Notes: generated from the letters alone by a model not told the origin. A stretch of 64,000 nucleotides of DNA from an uncultured bacterium (GCA_902780135.1 CACZEK010000015.1:1-64000); one strand, 5' to 3'. Positions 51,951 through 61,644 are shown, numbered from the stretch's first letter. Translations and numbers: made by a program.

Positions 51951-53390
51951 GTGGATTCCAGTTCTATCGTCGTGACCCCCCAGGCCCGGGATTTTGTAAA
52001 AGACATTTCCGTCCAGCCGGCAGCCAACCCCCAGAACGCCCCGAATATCACGCAGAAGGGGCCGGACCCGCAGCCGATCTCGCAGGCCACCGGCGCGCCC
52101 GACCTGGCGCCCGGTCAGAAGCCCGATCCGAAGAAGCAGCCGTCGATCTACGGCGAGATCCCGCAGATCCCGGTGCTGGACGCGGTCGAGGGCATCAAGT
52201 TCGACTTCAACCACGGCATCCGCATCCTCTTCCCGCAGAACGGCAAGAACTACCATGTGACGTTCACGGACATCGACACCGGCATCATCCTGTACAGCGC
52301 GGACACGGTGCCGGGCGCGTTCATCACCAGCGTGAAGAAGTTCTTCATCCGGTTCCGCCTGATCATCCACGACAAGGGCAACGACAAGCCGATCTTCACG
52401 CACGACTACGACGCGACGGACAAGGAAGTCATGATCCAGCTCCCGGTCGGCACAATCGGCGACAGCATCGGCTGGTTCAGCTACGTCGAGCGTTTCCAGC
52501 TGAAGCACAAATGCAAGCTCATCTGCGTGATGACCCCGTGGATCGCGGACATCTTCAAAAAGCAGTACCCGAACATCAAGTTCATTACGACCGAGGAGAC
52601 CAAGACCTACCGTCCGTACGCCTCCTACTACATGGGGCTGTTCTTCCGCGGCGACGTGGACAACCAGCCGATCGACTTCCGCTACATCGGCCTGCACCGG
52701 ACCGCGGGCTACATCCTCGGCCTGGAGGATACCTCCGACATCCCGCCGCGCGTGGACCTCTCCGCTCCGCGCAAGATCAAGGAGAAATACGTGTGCATCG
52801 CGGCGCAGTCCAGCTCCCAGGCGAAATACTGGAACAACCCGTTCGGCTGGATCACGGTCGTGCAGTTCCTGAAGGACAACGGCTACCGCGTGCTCTGCAT
52901 CGACAAGGAGAAAGTCCACGGCATCGGACTCAACTGGAACTACATCCCCTACGGGTCCGAGGACTTCACCGGCGACATCCCGCTTCAGGAGCGCATCAAC
53001 CTCATCAAGGACGCGGATTTCTTCGTCGGCCTCTCCAGCGGCCTCTCCTGGCTCGCCTGGACCTGCAAGGTGCCCGTCGTCATGATCTCCGGCTTCACGC
53101 ACCCGACCAACGAGTTCGCCACGCCGTACCGCATCATCAACTACCACACCTGCCATTCCTGCTGGAACGACATGCGCGAGAACTTCGACCACTACGATTT
53201 CCTGTGGTGCCCGCGCCACAAGGGGACCGACCGCCATTTCGAGTGCACGCGCCTCATCTCCGCGGAACAGGTCATCAACACCATCAAGAAGATCCCGACG
53301 TTCCGTCCTTCCGAGAAACCGAAGGACGAGAAGGCCGCCTGCGACAACGCCACGGCGCGCGATCCGAAGGAAGGCAAGCACAAGAAATAA
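51951..53390 (+). CDS. autotransporter-type O-heptosyltransferase (Aah/TibC family)
   Basis: 479 aa from GTG 51951, preceded by AAGGAG seven bases upstream; the longer frame starts at the promoter -10 and is rejected. In family members the enzyme moves heptose from ADP-heptose to Ser residues of secreted autotransporter proteins in the cytoplasm. The C-terminal half is GT-B like (KVPVVMISGFTHPTNEF). Four Cys matching the family iron site are at 401, 404, 420 and 432 (HTCHSCWND, LWCPRH, FECTR). The N-terminal 65 residues are Pro/Gln-rich and disordered-looking. No autotransporter substrate is visible in the window; gmhB at 46508 would help to supply ADP-heptose. Confidence 0.85.
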   Translation: MDSSSIVVTPQARDFVKDISVQPAANPQNAPNITQKGPDPQPISQATGAPDLAPGQKPDPKKQPSIYGEIPQIPVLDAVEGIKFDFNHGIRILFPQNGKNYHVTFTDIDTGIILYSADTVPGAFITSVKKFFIRFRLIIHDKGNDKPIFTHDYDATDKEVMIQLPVGTIGDSIGWFSYVERFQLKHKCKLICVMTPWIADIFKKQYPNIKFITTEETKTYRPYASYYMGLFFRGDVDNQPIDFRYIGLHRTAGYILGLEDTSDIPPRVDLSAPRKIKEKYVCIAAQSSSQAKYWNNPFGWITVVQFLKDNGYRVLCIDKEKVHGIGLNWNYIPYGSEDFTGDIPLQERINLIKDADFFVGLSSGLSWLAWTCKVPVVMISGFTHPTNEFATPYRIINYHTCHSCWNDMRENFDHYDFLWCPRHKGTDRHFECTRLISAEQVINTIKKIPTFRPSEKPKDEKAACDNATARDPKEGKHKK

Positions 53391-53426
53391 TCGAACCGTC
53401 CGCGCTTCCCGAGCGCACCGGCAGGC

Positions 53427-53494
53427 TTCCCGTGCCGTCGCGGAACACGGCTCCGCCTCGGGAGGCTCTGCCCCGTGCCGCCGCGGAACACGGC
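53427..53494 (+). repeat. two direct copies of a REP-like palindrome
   Basis: cccgtgccg(t/c)cgcggaacacggc occurs at 53429-53451 and 53472-53494, a 43-bp offset, differing at one base. Each copy can fold as CCGTG...CACGG. It lies in the 191-bp gap between the heptosyltransferase and the next small gene, which otherwise shows nothing. Confidence 0.7.
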
Positions 53495-53581
53495 ACTGCT
53501 TCAGGAGTCTTCGCCTCTCCGGCAAGTCCCGCCCGGGATGACGCCGGAGATTGTTTTTTTCAGTTTCGAAAGGATATTTCC

Positions 53582-53860
53582 ATGCCTCATTTCTTTGAAG
53601 CCGCGATGCTGGTCTGCTTCGGCGCCAGCTGGCCGTTCGCCATCATCAAGACCGTCCGCGCGAAGAACCCCGCGGGCAAGAGCTATCTTTTCGCCCTGCT
53701 GGTCATCGTCGGATACATCGCCGGATGCACCGCGAGGTTCATGCGGGAGGGTGCGGACGGCGTCTTTTTCCTGTATGTCTTCGACATGCTGATGGTGGGG
53801 ACCGACACGGCGCTTTGCCTGTATTACAAAAGGCGCAACGAAACCGAAGCGGCGGCGTAA
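53582..53860 (+). CDS. small three-helix membrane protein, SemiSWEET/PQ-loop-like
   Basis: 92 aa from ATG 53582 with AAAGGA about 7 bases upstream. Three hydrophobic helices are visible at roughly residues 5-22, 34-50 and 61-80, with a basic loop KTVRAKNPAGKS after the first. Helix 1 has GASWPFAIIKT, reminiscent of the PQ-loop (WPQ/SWP) of SemiSWEET sugar transporters, which also have three helices in about 90 residues. The assignment is tentative; sugar transport as a homodimer is the best guess. It may be co-transcribed with the heptosyltransferase. Confidence 0.6.
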   Translation: MPHFFEAAMLVCFGASWPFAIIKTVRAKNPAGKSYLFALLVIVGYIAGCTARFMREGADGVFFLYVFDMLMVGTDTALCLYYKRRNETEAAA

Positions 53861-53871
53861 CGCCTTTTTTT
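53854..53871 (+). terminator. short terminator overlapping the small-gene stop
   Basis: GGCG (53854-53857), loop TAA including the stop codon, CGCC (53861-53864), then seven T (53865-53871). Confidence 0.5.
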
Positions 53872-53915
53872 GGAACAGCCGTTCGCAGTATCATGGAATC
53901 CGTTGCCGTTTTGAT

Positions 53916-53944
53916 TTGACAAAGCGGATTTGGCGGTATATAAT
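53916..53944 (+). promoter_or_regulatory. full-consensus promoter of the GH9 gene
   Basis: TTGACA (53916-53921), 17-bp spacer, TATAAT (53939-53944): an exact sigma70 consensus, about 94 bp before the ATG. Confidence 0.9.
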
Positions 53945-54037
53945 ATTGTCGGAAAAAACAAAAACGTATGAAATGTTTCCGCTTTCCGCTTTTGTGCCGG
54001 GCGGCGGGAGCGTCAATCTTGATTCAGGAGATGCGAT

Positions 54038-57000
54038 ATGACCGGAAGACTTCATCCCGTTCTTCCTGCCTTTTTCCTTGTGTGTCTGTTTTTTGCCGGA
54101 GTCCCGGCGGCGTATGCCCTGGATGCCGATCCGGTGCTGGTCGCCGCGCCGGATAAAAAGCCGTTCGTGATGACGGTGATGGGCGTCAGGAAGGCGTTCC
54201 CCGTTGCCGCCGACACCATCCGTGTCGAGATCGGCATGGCTTCCAATTCCGGCCCGTTCGACGATCTGCAGTCATACCGCATCGTCAGCGAGGACGACCC
54301 GCAATACGCCTATGAGAAATTCATCCGGCCCGCCCGCGTGTCGTTTCCGAAAAACAACACTGCCGTCGAGGCGGTCGTTCCGGACGGATTCAAGGCGGAG
54401 AACAAAGCCGCCGGCATCACGGAGTTCAAACGCTATTCCGTCGACTTGAAGCTGCATGCTCCCATGCAGCCCGGCAAATCCTATGCTGTCATCGGGCTCG
54501 GATACGGTTCGGATGTCCTTTCGGGCGCGCGCACCGCTTATGAATTCCGCTATGATCCGGCGGACATCTTAAAAGCCCCCGATGTCCGGCACGAGCCCGG
54601 TCTCACGACATTGACGGTCCTGGGGCTCCGCGGTTTGGACAGCGTGGGAAACGGCATCATCCGTCTGGAGTTCGGTCCGACTTTTTACTGGAAAGAGGGA
54701 TACCTGCTCCGGCATTACCATGTCACGGTCAACGGCGCCCCCGTCGGCATCAAGGCAATGGGACGCCGCAGCCAAATCGACCTGTATCAGCCTTCCGGAT
54801 GGCCGTTTTCCGTTTTTATGCAGCATGAGGTCTTTTTGCAGATGGACCGTACGCTTGCCGAGGGGGACCGGCTCCGGGTCGAGGTCGATCCCGCCGTCGT
54901 CTCCGGCGCAAACGCCGCCGAGATCGTTTTTTCGGACAAACGCTCCTTTTCCAGCTCGGTGAAAGTCAATCAGGTCGGCTATATCACGACCGCGGTCAAA
55001 ATTGCGGAGATCGGCAGATGGCTCGGCTCTTTCCCGGATGAAGCCGCCGTCCTTGCGACGTCCGGTGAATCGGAGCATTTCCGCGAAATCTCGGCGGATG
55101 AGATTTTCTTTGGTGCGTCAAAAGGCTGGCTGGACGACAAGGAAAAAGAGTCTCCGAAGGAAGGCGATGCCTCGTCCGGAAAGCCGGACAAATCCGAGGG
55201 CGGAGCATCGGAGAAGCCGGGCAGACGGGAGTCCCTTCAGGAGGGCACCGCATCGGTCGCGCCTCACGAATTTGCGAAATCTTCCCTCAAATATGATGCT
55301 CCGCCGGCGTTTGAGATCCGCGATGCGCTGACGGACCAGGTCGTTTTTTCCGGGCAGAGCGTATTGTCCAACCCGGGAAACCGTTCGGAGGGCAGGAAGC
55401 AGTATTCCGGGGAAAACGTTTACGAGATCGATTTCACGGCGTTCAAGACGCCCGGCCGGTACTACATCGCCGTCCCCGGCACGGGACGCAGTTTCGAGTT
55501 TTCCATTGCTGCCGATATTTATGAAGAGCCGTTTCAGACTGCCGCATACGGTCTTTTCGCCCAGCGGTGCGGCATCGCGCTGGAGCCGCCGTATTCGGAC
55601 TGGCGGCGTATCGCCTGCCATGACCGCGGGATTCAGGTGACGACCCAGAAGAAGATCGACGTCGGTGGCTTTATCGACCCGAAGAAAGCCGTCCGGGAAC
55701 AGAACACCTCCGAGGATGTTTCGGTTCGGCCTCCGGTGTATTCCGGTCCGGAACTCATCGCTTATTTCTCGTTCGACGGGTCCGCCTCGAATGCCGTTCC
55801 CGGCGGCATGACGCTCTCCCCGGCGAACGGTGCGCAGCAGTCTTTCAAGGCGCTGCCGAACCTCATCTGGGACGGCGAGTCCAATCGCGTTTACGAGACG
55901 AAATCCGACCACGACAACGGCTGGACGGGAAAGCTGAAATACGACAAGGAAAAAGGACTTTCGTTTACCTTCTGGCTGCGGCGCCTTGACGTCAAGGGCA
56001 GCCGGTTCGACGGCGACCTGCTGGCGCTTCGGTCCGGGCGTTCCAAGACTTTCCGCCTCGCTTGTGTGTGGGGCGTTCCCGGATATGAGTTCAACGGGTC
56101 CAGCATTTATTCCGGCAGCCGTTTCGGCGATGATACCTGGCACTGCCACACGATCACGATCGGACCGGATGAATCTGATTCCGGGAAGTGGCTCTGCCGT
56201 GTCTACCGGGACGGAACGCTTATCTGCTCCGCCGCCTCGTCTCCCTTCGCCATGGGGGAGGATTTTACGTTCGGCGCCGTCAGCAACATCGGCGCGGAGG
56301 GATGCTATTTCGATGACCTGCGCATTTACAACCGCGTCCTCTCCGAGAAGGAGATCTCCACCCTGTCCGAACGCATTGACTTCCTGGTGCCGAAACGGAT
56401 CGTGGCTTCCGGCGGGCATCACGATGCAGGCGACTACAACCCGCGTTCGCACATCGACGTCGCGCAGGTCCTGATGGACGCGTATGAGATCGCGCCGAAG
56501 AAGTTCTTCGACGGCCAGCTCAATATTCCGGAAAAGGGCAACGGCATCCCCGACATCCTGGATGAGGCTCTTTGGGCGCTCAAACTCTGGATCGGCCTTC
56601 AGGACGAGGACGGCGGCGTCTACAACGGCACCGAATCCGACGGCGACCCGAACTTCTTCCAGACGGTGGAGCTTGACCCGAAGGGCGATTACGTGTTCGC
56701 CAAGGACAGTTACGGATCGTTCCAGTTCGCGGGGGCTATGGCGCACGCCTCCCGTCTCCTCCAGTCCATCGGGAAAAAGGAGATGGCGGCGGACTACCTG
56801 GAACGCGCCCGCAGGGCGTATGATTGGGCCCTGAATCACAAGCCGCAGACTAACGACTCGAAAAAATTCGGCGAGTACTACACCGTTCCGCTCGCGTATG
56901 CCGCCGCCCAGCTTTTCCACACGACGGGTGAGGACGCCTATCATCAGGCGTTTCTCGACAATACCCCGTGGAAAAAGAATTCGAAGGCGAAGATGACGGT

Positions 57001-57646
57001 CTACGGTTCCTACGACCTCACCCTTGCCGCCTACGCGTATGCCGCCATCCCGTTGACAAAGGCGGACGCGACGGTCCGTTCCGATGTCATCCGGGCCATT
57101 TGCGAGGAAGCGGATGCGTATATCGCGTTTTCGAACAAGGCGCCCTATAAATTCGTCCGGCACAACAATGCGCCGATCAACTGGGGTACCGGCGCATACG
57201 AGCATTTCCTCACCGTGGTCTGGCACGCCTGGGCATTCACGGATAATAAGCTCAAAGTCAAAACGTACCGGGATGCCATGATCAAGACCGCCGACAATAC
57301 GCTCGGCTGCAACCCGCTTGATCTCTGCTGGATCGTCGGACTCGGCTCGAACAGCGTTCATGCCCCGCTTCACAACAGCCGGTTCAATCCCACGGGGTTC
57401 TCCGTCCGCGGGATGCACGTGCAGGGGCCGGACGACGGCGGCAAGGAATATAATTATACCAACACGCTCTTCCCGAAACGCGACAAGACTCCGTCTCTTT
57501 ACTGTTACATCGACGCGATTTTCGCCATCGGGATGAATGAAGGCACCGTGGGGCATCAGGCAGAGACCATGGCGGCATTCGGGCTCCTCCTTCCCGATGT
57601 GAAAAAGGACGCCGGAAACGCGGCAAAGACAGCCGCCGGAAAATGA
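54038..57646 (+). CDS. secreted GH9-family glycoside hydrolase with a LamG domain inserted in the catalytic domain
   Basis: 1202 aa with a signal peptide (residues 1 to about 29). The N-terminal 300 residues are beta-rich modules of unknown type. The GH9 N-terminal Ig-like domain starts near 308 with SSVKVNQVGY and contains a low-complexity Glu/Ser/Lys insert (about 365-405). The catalytic domain begins near 490 (PFQTAAYGLFAQRCG) and is interrupted by a LamG/concanavalin-like module at about 570-780 (LIAYFSFDG, LSFTFWLRRLD, YFDDLRIYNRVLSEKE). It resumes with GGHHDAGDYN (catalytic Asp796/799) and ends with MNEGTVGHQ (acid Glu1168). It probably cleaves beta-1,4-glucans or related glycans outside the cell. 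A full-consensus promoter predicts high expression. Confidence 0.88.
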   Translation: MTGRLHPVLPAFFLVCLFFAGVPAAYALDADPVLVAAPDKKPFVMTVMGVRKAFPVAADTIRVEIGMASNSGPFDDLQSYRIVSEDDPQYAYEKFIRPARVSFPKNNTAVEAVVPDGFKAENKAAGITEFKRYSVDLKLHAPMQPGKSYAVIGLGYGSDVLSGARTAYEFRYDPADILKAPDVRHEPGLTTLTVLGLRGLDSVGNGIIRLEFGPTFYWKEGYLLRHYHVTVNGAPVGIKAMGRRSQIDLYQPSGWPFSVFMQHEVFLQMDRTLAEGDRLRVEVDPAVVSGANAAEIVFSDKRSFSSSVKVNQVGYITTAVKIAEIGRWLGSFPDEAAVLATSGESEHFREISADEIFFGASKGWLDDKEKESPKEGDASSGKPDKSEGGASEKPGRRESLQEGTASVAPHEFAKSSLKYDAPPAFEIRDALTDQVVFSGQSVLSNPGNRSEGRKQYSGENVYEIDFTAFKTPGRYYIAVPGTGRSFEFSIAADIYEEPFQTAAYGLFAQRCGIALEPPYSDWRRIACHDRGIQVTTQKKIDVGGFIDPKKAVREQNTSEDVSVRPPVYSGPELIAYFSFDGSASNAVPGGMTLSPANGAQQSFKALPNLIWDGESNRVYETKSDHDNGWTGKLKYDKEKGLSFTFWLRRLDVKGSRFDGDLLALRSGRSKTFRLACVWGVPGYEFNGSSIYSGSRFGDDTWHCHTITIGPDESDSGKWLCRVYRDGTLICSAASSPFAMGEDFTFGAVSNIGAEGCYFDDLRIYNRVLSEKEISTLSERIDFLVPKRIVASGGHHDAGDYNPRSHIDVAQVLMDAYEIAPKKFFDGQLNIPEKGNGIPDILDEALWALKLWIGLQDEDGGVYNGTESDGDPNFFQTVELDPKGDYVFAKDSYGSFQFAGAMAHASRLLQSIGKKEMAADYLERARRAYDWALNHKPQTNDSKKFGEYYTVPLAYAAAQLFHTTGEDAYHQAFLDNTPWKKNSKAKMTVYGSYDLTLAAYAYAAIPLTKADATVRSDVIRAICEEADAYIAFSNKAPYKFVRHNNAPINWGTGAYEHFLTVVWHAWAFTDNKLKVKTYRDAMIKTADNTLGCNPLDLCWIVGLGSNSVHAPLHNSRFNPTGFSVRGMHVQGPDDGGKEYNYTNTLFPKRDKTPSLYCYIDAIFAIGMNEGTVGHQAETMAAFGLLLPDVKKDAGNAAKTAAGK

Positions 57647-57647
57647 T

Positions 57648-57683
57648 AAAAGCGCGGGAGACCGGATCCGGATCGTCCCGCGC
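57648..57683 (-). terminator. possible terminator of the SAM-cycle operon
   Basis: Arms gcgcggga (57652-57659) and tcccgcgc (57676-57683); on the minus strand four T follow (57648-57651). The T-run is short, so support is moderate. It may stop both convergent genes. Confidence 0.5.
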
Positions 57684-57761
57684 ACAAAAAACTTGGAAAA
57701 CGGTCGCCGCTCCGGTCGGAAAAGACGGGGGCGGCGGACTGTTTCAGGGGGGGGGAATGGC

Positions 57762-59195
57762 TCAGTAGCGGTAGTTGTCCGGCTTGAATGGGCCGGAGAC
57801 TTTCACGCCGATATAGTCGGCCTGTTCCTGCGTGAGCTTGGAGAGCTTCGCGCCGCACTTGGCGAGGTGAAGCCGCGCGACTTCCTCGTCGAGCTTCTTC
57901 GGGATCAGGTAGACCTTCTTTTCGAGCTTCTTCCCGGCGATCTCAAGTTGCGCGAGGACCTGGTTCGAGAAGGAGCAGCTCATGACGAAGTTCGGATGCC
58001 CGGTGGCGCAGCCGAGGTTGACCAGACGGCCCTCGGCGAGCAGGTAAATGCTGTGCCCGTCGGGGAACGTGTACTTGTGGACGGGGCACTCGTGCCCCTT
58101 GATCTCGGTGACCTTGATGCCCTTCACCGCCTTCAGCCCCGCCACGTCGATCTCGTCGTCGAAATGCCCGATGTTGCAGACGATCGCCTGGTCCTTCATC
58201 GCGGCCATGTGCTTCGCCGTGATGATGCGGCAGTTGCCCGTGCAGGTCACGTAGACGTCGGCGGTCTTCAGCGCGTCCTCGATGCGGGCGACCTGGAACC
58301 CCGCCATGCACGCCTGGAGCGCGCAGATCGGGTCGACCTCGGTCACGATGACGCGGGCGCGTTCGTTCTTCATCGCCTCGGCGCAGCCCTTGCCGACGTC
58401 GCCGTAGCCGCAGACCACGACCTGCTTGCCGGAGAGCAGCACGTCGAGCGCGCGCTTGAGCCCGTCTGGCAGGGAGTGGCGGCAGCCGTAGACGTTGTCG
58501 AACTTGGATTTCGTGACGGAGTCGTTCACGTTGATGGCGGGGAAGAGCAGTTCGCCGGTCTTCGCGAGGTGGTTGAGGCGGTGGATGCCGGTGGTGGTCT
58601 CCTCGGAGACGCCCTTCATGCCCGCGGCGATCTTCCGCCAGAATCTGCGGTCTTTCTTGCGGATGTCCTTCAGAAGGGCGAAAACCGCCTTTTCGTCGGC
58701 GGATTTCGGCGCGGTCTTCAGGAACGCCGGGGCAAGCTCGCCCTTCATGCCCATGTGGATCAGCCCGGTGGCGTCGCCGCCGTCGTCCACGATCTGGTCG
58801 GGGCCTTTGCCGTCCGGCCAGACCATCGCCTTCATGACGAACTGCCAGTATTCCGGGATGCTCTCGCCCTTGTAGGCGAAGACGGGGATGCCGCGTTTCG
58901 CGATGGCGGCCGCGGCGTGGTCCTGCGTGGAGAAGATGTTGCAGGAGCACCAGCGGAGGTCGGCGCCGAGTTCGGCGAGGGTCTCGATGAGGACCGCGGT
59001 CTGGATGGTCATGTGCAGGCAGCCCATGATGCGGATGCCGGCGAGCGGTTTGGACTTGCTGTATTGTTTGCGGATCGCCATGAGGCCGGGCATTTCGTAC
59101 TCGGCGATCTCGATCTCCTTGCGTCCGAAGTCGGCAAGTCCGATGTCGCGGACCAAGTATTCGCCTTTGGTCTTCCGGGAGGTTTTCGCGGTCAT
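57762..59195 (-). CDS. ahcY: adenosylhomocysteinase
   Basis: 477 aa from ATG 59195. NAD-dependent enzyme that splits S-adenosylhomocysteine to homocysteine and adenosine. Motifs: [36 protein letters not shown]-like [14 protein letters not shown] loop [22 protein letters not shown] and the C-terminal KPDNYRY ending with Tyr. The size of about 475 aa is that of the long bacterial form. It is last in the metK-kinase-ahcY run; the adenosine it makes is probably phosphorylated by the kinase gene 41 bp upstream, and homocysteine re-enters through methionine synthesis. Confidence 0.96.
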   Translation of the reverse strand: MTAKTSRKTKGEYLVRDIGLADFGRKEIEIAEYEMPGLMAIRKQYSKSKPLAGIRIMGCLHMTIQTAVLIETLAELGADLRWCSCNIFSTQDHAAAAIAKRGIPVFAYKGESIPEYWQFVMKAMVWPDGKGPDQIVDDGGDATGLIHMGMKGELAPAFLKTAPKSADEKAVFALLKDIRKKDRRFWRKIAAGMKGVSEETTTGIHRLNHLAKTGELLFPAINVNDSVTKSKFDNVYGCRHSLPDGLKRALDVLLSGKQVVVCGYGDVGKGCAEAMKNERARVIVTEVDPICALQACMAGFQVARIEDALKTADVYVTCTGNCRIITAKHMAAMKDQAIVCNIGHFDDEIDVAGLKAVKGIKVTEIKGHECPVHKYTFPDGHSIYLLAEGRLVNLGCATGHPNFVMSCSFSNQVLAQLEIAGKKLEKKVYLIPKKLDEEVARLHLAKCGAKLSKLTQEQADYIGVKVSGPFKPDNYRY

Positions 59196-59236
59196 TGTGA
59201 GTGCTCCTTCTTGTTGGTCGTATGGGAAAAAAGTGT

Positions 59237-60247
59237 TCAGATCATGGCGCGGACGCGTTCGCGCAGCGTCCGCCAGCGTTCTTCCGGCAGGCGCGCCCCG
59301 AAATGCGACACGGCGGCGGCCCCGAGGACGGAGCCGATGCGCCCGCAGACTTCCGGGGCGGCGCGGTGCAGCCATCCGAACAGGAATCCCGCCTGCCAGA
59401 GGTCGCCCGCGCCCGTCGCGTCGGCCGGGTCGGCGGGTTCCGGCGCGATCCTGACCGTGCGGCCGTCCATGCGGACGATCGAGCCGAGCGCGCCGAGCTT
59501 GACGGCTGCGACGGGGCAGAGTTCCGCGAGGGCGTCGAGCATGGCTCCGGGATCGTCCGTCCCGGCGAATTCCGCCGCTTCCAGCTCGTTCGCGAAGACG
59601 ATGTCGACGTATTGGCCCAGATATTTGCGGAGTTCGGCGCGGTGTTCCCGGACGATCCCGTAGGACGCCAGGTCGAAGCTCACCGGGAGCCCGGCGTTCT
59701 TCGCGCGTTCGAAAAGGCGCGGCAGGAACGTCCGGTCCTCAAGCCCGCACAGGTATCCCTCCGTGTGCAGCAGGTCGGCGCCGTCCAGGTCGGACTGCCG
59801 GATCCCGTCCGCGTTCATTTCGGCGGACGCGCCGAGGTCGGTCACCATGGAGCGGTCGGCGTCGGGCGAGATCAGGCTCAGGCAGCGTCCGGTATGCTTC
59901 GATGGATGGTATTTGAACGCACCGATGCTCCCGCCGGATTCCGCGAACGTGTCCCGGTAGTACATGCCGTCGTCGTCGAGGCCGAGCCAGCCGAGGAACC
60001 GGGTCCCGCAGCCGAGTTCGGAGAGCCCGCACAGGAGATTCCCGGTCGACCCGCCCGGCGCTTTTTCCAAATGAAAGCCGCGTTCCCTCAGACGCACGAT
60101 CAGTTCGTCCAGGCGCGCGGCGTCGACCCAGGTGGTGTTGCCGCGTCCGCCGGGCAGTTCTTTCGCCAGAAAACCGTCGTCGACGCGGACCAGCAGGTCT
60201 ACGATCGCGGTTCCGGCTCCGACGACTGCGGCGGACTGGCTGTTCAT
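59237..60247 (-). CDS. PfkB-family sugar/nucleoside kinase, probable adenosine kinase
   Basis: 336 aa. Ribokinase fold: [15 protein letters not shown] near the N-terminus (first PfkB signature) and [16 protein letters not shown] near the C-terminus with the catalytic Asp of GAGD. It also keeps [19 protein letters not shown], typical of the adenosine kinase-like subgroup. It lies between metK (19 bp upstream) and ahcY (41 bp downstream) on the same strand. The position suggests that it removes adenosine released by AhcY to pull the SAM cycle; inference. A sugar kinase role cannot be excluded. Confidence 0.85.
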   Translation of the reverse strand: MNSQSAAVVGAGTAIVDLLVRVDDGFLAKELPGGRGNTTWVDAARLDELIVRLRERGFHLEKAPGGSTGNLLCGLSELGCGTRFLGWLGLDDDGMYYRDTFAESGGSIGAFKYHPSKHTGRCLSLISPDADRSMVTDLGASAEMNADGIRQSDLDGADLLHTEGYLCGLEDRTFLPRLFERAKNAGLPVSFDLASYGIVREHRAELRKYLGQYVDIVFANELEAAEFAGTDDPGAMLDALAELCPVAAVKLGALGSIVRMDGRTVRIAPEPADPADATGAGDLWQAGFLFGWLHRAAPEVCGRIGSVLGAAAVSHFGARLPEERWRTLRERVRAMI

Positions 60248-60266
60248 CCCGGGACGCTCCGCGGGA

Positions 60267-61451
60267 TCAGTCCGCGTATTTCTTCGCGGCTGCGAGGAGC
60301 GCGTCGACCCTGTCGGTCGCTTCCCACGGGAAGCCTTCGCGCCCGAAGTGTCCGTACGCCGCCGTCTGGCGGTAGGTCCAGCCTTTGCGTTCCTTCAGCC
60401 CGAGCGCGGCGGTGATGCCCGCCGGGGTCATGTCGAAGACCTCGCGGATGATCTTTTCCAGCACATCGTCGTTCACTTTGCCGGTGCCGAAGGTGTCTGC
60501 GAAAATGGAGACCGGTTCCGCCACGCCGATGGCGTAAGCCACCTGGATCTGGCAGCGGTCCGCGAGGCCGGATTTCACGATGTTCTTGGCGATGTAGCGG
60601 CACATGTAGGCCGCGGAACGGTCCACTTTCGACGGGTCCTTGCCCGAGAAGCAGCCGCCGCCGTGGAGCGCGCGTCCGCCGTAGGTGTCCACGACGATCT
60701 TGCGTCCGGTCAGGCCGGTGTCGCCCGCCGGGCCGCCGATCACGAATTTCCCGGTCGGATTCACGAAAAACACCGTTTTTTCGTTCACGAATCCGGCGGG
60801 GACCACGTCCGCCACGACCTTGCGGACGAGCGCCTCGAGCTGTTCGTGCGAGGCATCCTCCGTGTGCTGGGTGGAGACGACGACGGTCTCGATGCCGACG
60901 GGCTTGCCGTCAGCATAGCGGACGGACACCTGGCTCTTGGCGTCGGGGCGCAGGAACGGATACTTTTCCGGCTCGGTCTTGCGGAGGCGGGCGAGTTCGG
61001 CGACGATGCGGTGCGCGTAGTAGATCGGGGCGGGCATCAGCGCGTCGGTCTCGGTGCAGGCGAACCCGAACATCATGCCCTGGTCGCCCGCGCCCTGCGC
61101 CTTGTTTTCGCCCGCGTCGACGCCCTGCGCGATGTCCGGGGACTGGCTGTGGATCTTCAGCAGGATTTCCGCCGTGTCGGCGTCGAATCCGAGGTTCGGA
61201 TCGGTGTAGCCGATGTCGCGCACCACGCCGCGGGCGACCTTTTCCCAGTCCACCTGCGCTTTCGTCGAGACCTCGCCCGCGAGCAGGATGAAGTCCGTGG
61301 TGCAGAGCGTTTCCAGAGCCACGCGGCTTTCCTTGTCCTGCTCCATGCAGGCGTCGAGTATGGCGTCGGAGATCTGGTCCGCGACTTTGTCGGGATGCCC
61401 CTCCGAGACGGATTCCGAGGTGAAAAGATAATCTTTTTTAAGCTGGCTCAT
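60267..61451 (-). CDS. metK: S-adenosylmethionine synthetase
   Basis: 394 aa from ATG 61451. Motifs: [21 protein letters not shown] at the N-terminus, [10 protein letters not shown] (loop and Mg/K binding), [25 protein letters not shown] and the C-terminal GREGFPWE. It makes SAM from methionine and ATP. The longer open frame upstream includes the promoter and is rejected. No obvious Shine-Dalgarno precedes the ATG. It is first in an operon with an adenosine-kinase-like gene and ahcY, giving a compact SAM cycle. Confidence 0.96.
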   Translation of the reverse strand: MSQLKKDYLFTSESVSEGHPDKVADQISDAILDACMEQDKESRVALETLCTTDFILLAGEVSTKAQVDWEKVARGVVRDIGYTDPNLGFDADTAEILLKIHSQSPDIAQGVDAGENKAQGAGDQGMMFGFACTETDALMPAPIYYAHRIVAELARLRKTEPEKYPFLRPDAKSQVSVRYADGKPVGIETVVVSTQHTEDASHEQLEALVRKVVADVVPAGFVNEKTVFFVNPTGKFVIGGPAGDTGLTGRKIVVDTYGGRALHGGGCFSGKDPSKVDRSAAYMCRYIAKNIVKSGLADRCQIQVAYAIGVAEPVSIFADTFGTGKVNDDVLEKIIREVFDMTPAGITAALGLKERKGWTYRQTAAYGHFGREGFPWEATDRVDALLAAAKKYAD

Positions 61452-61531
61452 GATGAAGGATTCGCTATGGGTAAATGGTCGAAATTGAATTGCGGATGAC
61501 TGCCGGCAAAAAAACAAAACCGGAGCTTTAT

Positions 61532-61560
61532 AATATAGCATGCCCCCGCCCGCGATACAA
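61532..61560 (-). promoter_or_regulatory. promoter of metK-kinase-ahcY
   Basis: Minus strand TTGTAT (61555-61560), 17-bp spacer, TATATT (61532-61537). The leader to the metK ATG is about 75 nt; I see no known SAM riboswitch motif in it. Confidence 0.7.
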
Positions 61561-61644
61561 ATTCAAGACGTGAATATTTTCGTTTTTCACATGCTTTCGC
61601 CGGAAGGCGGGGGAGGGGGACGGCCGTTCCGGTTCGCCGCCGGT

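Noticed and set aside
53427..53494. CRISPR array
   Set aside because: Only two palindromic copies with a 20-bp interval and no cas genes nearby.
61452..61530. SAM riboswitch in the metK leader
   Set aside because: The 75-nt leader shows no recognisable SAM-I, SAM-II or SAM/SAH core; a covariance model search would be needed to change this.
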